Part shown: one piece after another, positions 47,855 through 48,919 of the stretch | How the letters are laid out: every line of letters starts with the position of its first letter | How positions within the stretch are numbered: the stretch's first letter is position 1 | Origin: Candidatus Saccharimonadota bacterium | GTDB lineage: Bacteria; Patescibacteriota; Saccharimonadia; Saccharimonadales; Saccharimonadaceae | Length of the DNA stretch: 48,919 nucleotides | Assembly: GCA_017514665.1 (NCBI GenBank) | Contig: JAFWIX010000006.1 | Location: forward strand, 1 to 48,919 | Reading direction: 5' to 3' | Program-made: the position numbers and the translations under genes | Notes under the pieces: generated by a model | What the model was told of the DNA's origin: nothing | What the model saw: the letters and a program-made list of their open reading frames with translations, nothing else | Databases searched by the model: none

Positions 47855-48919
47855 ATGAAAAAGGTCATAACCATCTCTACTACTGCATTGGCTATATTGT
47901 CAATGTTTTTTATCTCTCTTAGTTTTATTAATAATAACTCAGCTTATGCCGATTCTTCTGCCAGCACAGATACTGAAGTAGCTTTGAATGTAGATAGTGT
48001 CATAAACATTTCTGCTCCAACTACTGCTACTATTAACTGTACTCCTGGAGCTACAGCAGCTGCTGCTCAGCTTTGTACTACTACCGCTACAGTAGGTGTA
48101 GGTACCAATAATATTACTGGCTATACTCTACAAATGAACGCTACAAACGGTTCTCCTACAGCCCTAACTAATTCTGCTGCTTCTCCTGCTGCTACTATTC
48201 CTACACTTTCCCAAGCTTATAGTTCATCAAACTTTCCTATTAACTCTTGGGGCTACACAGGTGGCTTAGATAAATCAGAAGAAACTGGTGGTTATGATTG
48301 TTCTACTAACTACTGTCCTATCCTAGCTTATAATTCAGACTCTTCATCTTATGCTCCTAATCATATCATCAACCAAACCGATGCTCCATCTACCACTTCA
48401 AACACTGATATTACCTTTGGTGCTAAAGTAGATATCAGCAAACCTTCTGGTACTTACTCTACATCAGTTACATTTACTGCAATTACTAACTATGTCCCTC
48501 ATCCCATCACTAATGGTATGAGCATGACAGATATAGATGCTAATACTTGTTCAGATACACCACTTGAAACCACTTATACTGTAGTAGACCCAAGAGACAA
48601 TAAATCCTATGCTGTAGCTAAACTAGCCGATGGTAACTGTTGGATGCAAGATAACCTTGCTCTAGACTTAGTTGCTTCTGAAAACAACATCACTTCATCA
48701 AACACTAATGCTTCAGATACTTACCTCAACTACTTAAAAGGAAATAGCACTGGTACCACTTCAGACCAATATCCCACCGCTGGAGTAGCTTACTGGACTA
48801 GTAGTTATAGTTACTCTGCTCCTCTTATTGCTATTAAAAACGCCAATGACGATACTTGGAACCCAGACACTGTGGCTTCCACTACTTATGGTAATGGTAG
48901 CGGCAAAATCGGTATCTAC
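47855..48919 (+). CDS. Secreted FISUMP-domain surface protein (paralogue 4, 3' end outside window)
   Basis: 355 codons to the window edge without a stop. Signal peptide MKKVITISTTALAILSMFFI..., cleavage near NSAYA. The module matches paralogue 1 closely, also at DNA level: NNITGYTLQMNAT, SWGYTGGLDKSEE, ITFGAKVDISKPSGTY. The FISUMP domain begins with LADGNCWMQDNLALD and reaches GSGKIGIY, which matches the same stretch of paralogue 1 at about 6076-6092. The rest lies downstream. Confidence 0.85.
   Translation, partial: MKKVITISTTALAILSMFFISLSFINNNSAYADSSASTDTEVALNVDSVINISAPTTATINCTPGATAAAAQLCTTTATVGVGTNNITGYTLQMNATNGSPTALTNSAASPAATIPTLSQAYSSSNFPINSWGYTGGLDKSEETGGYDCSTNYCPILAYNSDSSSYAPNHIINQTDAPSTTSNTDITFGAKVDISKPSGTYSTSVTFTAITNYVPHPITNGMSMTDIDANTCSDTPLETTYTVVDPRDNKSYAVAKLADGNCWMQDNLALDLVASENNITSSNTNASDTYLNYLKGNSTGTTSDQYPTAGVAYWTSSYSYSAPLIAIKNANDDTWNPDTVASTTYGNGSGKIGIY

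Noticed and set aside
1-48919. Alternative genetic code (UGA as glycine)
   Set aside because: TGA ends radA, the UvrD-like helicase and the zinc-ribbon gene at expected lengths, and no frame needs TGA read-through.

Overview
The window looks like part of a Patescibacteria (CPR) chromosome, most probably Candidatus Saccharibacteria (TM7). This is inferred from gene content, not from a database match. The signs are a MurA with an N-terminal helix-turn-helix domain, shortened housekeeping enzymes (AlaRS, UvrC, PGI), tightly packed genes, a large share of exported proteins with FISUMP or BspA-like domains, a carbamate kinase, and no amino-acid, nucleotide or lipid biosynthesis genes. TGA is a normal stop here (radA, the UvrD-like helicase, the zinc-ribbon gene), so this is not the UGA=Gly code of Gracilibacteria/Absconditabacteria.

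Layout. 1-570: 3' end of 23S rRNA, 5S rRNA and the rrn terminator. 576-4983: ahcY (-), nusA (+) and the ruvC-radA pair (-). 5062-11238: three secreted FISUMP-domain paralogues, with alaS between the first and second. 11340-19616: tRNA-Leu(CAG), then a forward run of central metabolism, envelope and repair genes (pgi, carbamate kinase, gpmI, galU, HTH-murA, UvrD/PcrA-like helicase). 19676-21495: an Rpf/YabE-like wall enzyme followed by rsmA. 21500-24037 (-): a large two-pass membrane protein carrying a ComEC-type metallo-beta-lactamase domain. 24142-28199: a membrane protein, ruvA, rplS, an RNase HII-YraN fusion, an EF-hand membrane protein and an HD hydrolase. 28196-29624: small accessory genes. 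29688-39259: ychF with an in-frame GC palindrome, an exported rhodanese/thioredoxin/HNH-nuclease cluster, an EamA transporter, a minimal uvrC, secG, a peptide-binding protein, tRNA-Leu(GAG) and two surface proteins. 39322-45575: tRNA-Val(GAC), cardiolipin-synthase-like PLD, DUF362, a MazG + GIY-YIG/DUF2075 helicase cassette, a zinc ribbon, an AlkD-like protein and an MBL hydrolase. 45689-48919: a BspA/DUF285 repeat protein and a fourth FISUMP gene cut by the window end.

Two themes run through the window. First, expression: almost every gene that does not directly follow another has an extended -10 box (TGnTATAAT), and in 17 cases that box ends exactly 6 nt before the start codon (7 nt in three more), with no Shine-Dalgarno. 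This is the geometry of leaderless mRNAs. Genes with longer leaders instead have AGGAGG-type sites. Second, the cell surface: one beta-rich module recurs in FISUMP proteins, the MBL protein and the DUF285 protein. Two of these proteins also have an internal NTG-motif/TM/loop/TM hairpin, as if an anchored surface protein had been fused to the front of a secreted one. Together with an exported HNH nuclease and wall-active enzymes, this fits an epibiotic cell that contacts a host and scavenges from it.
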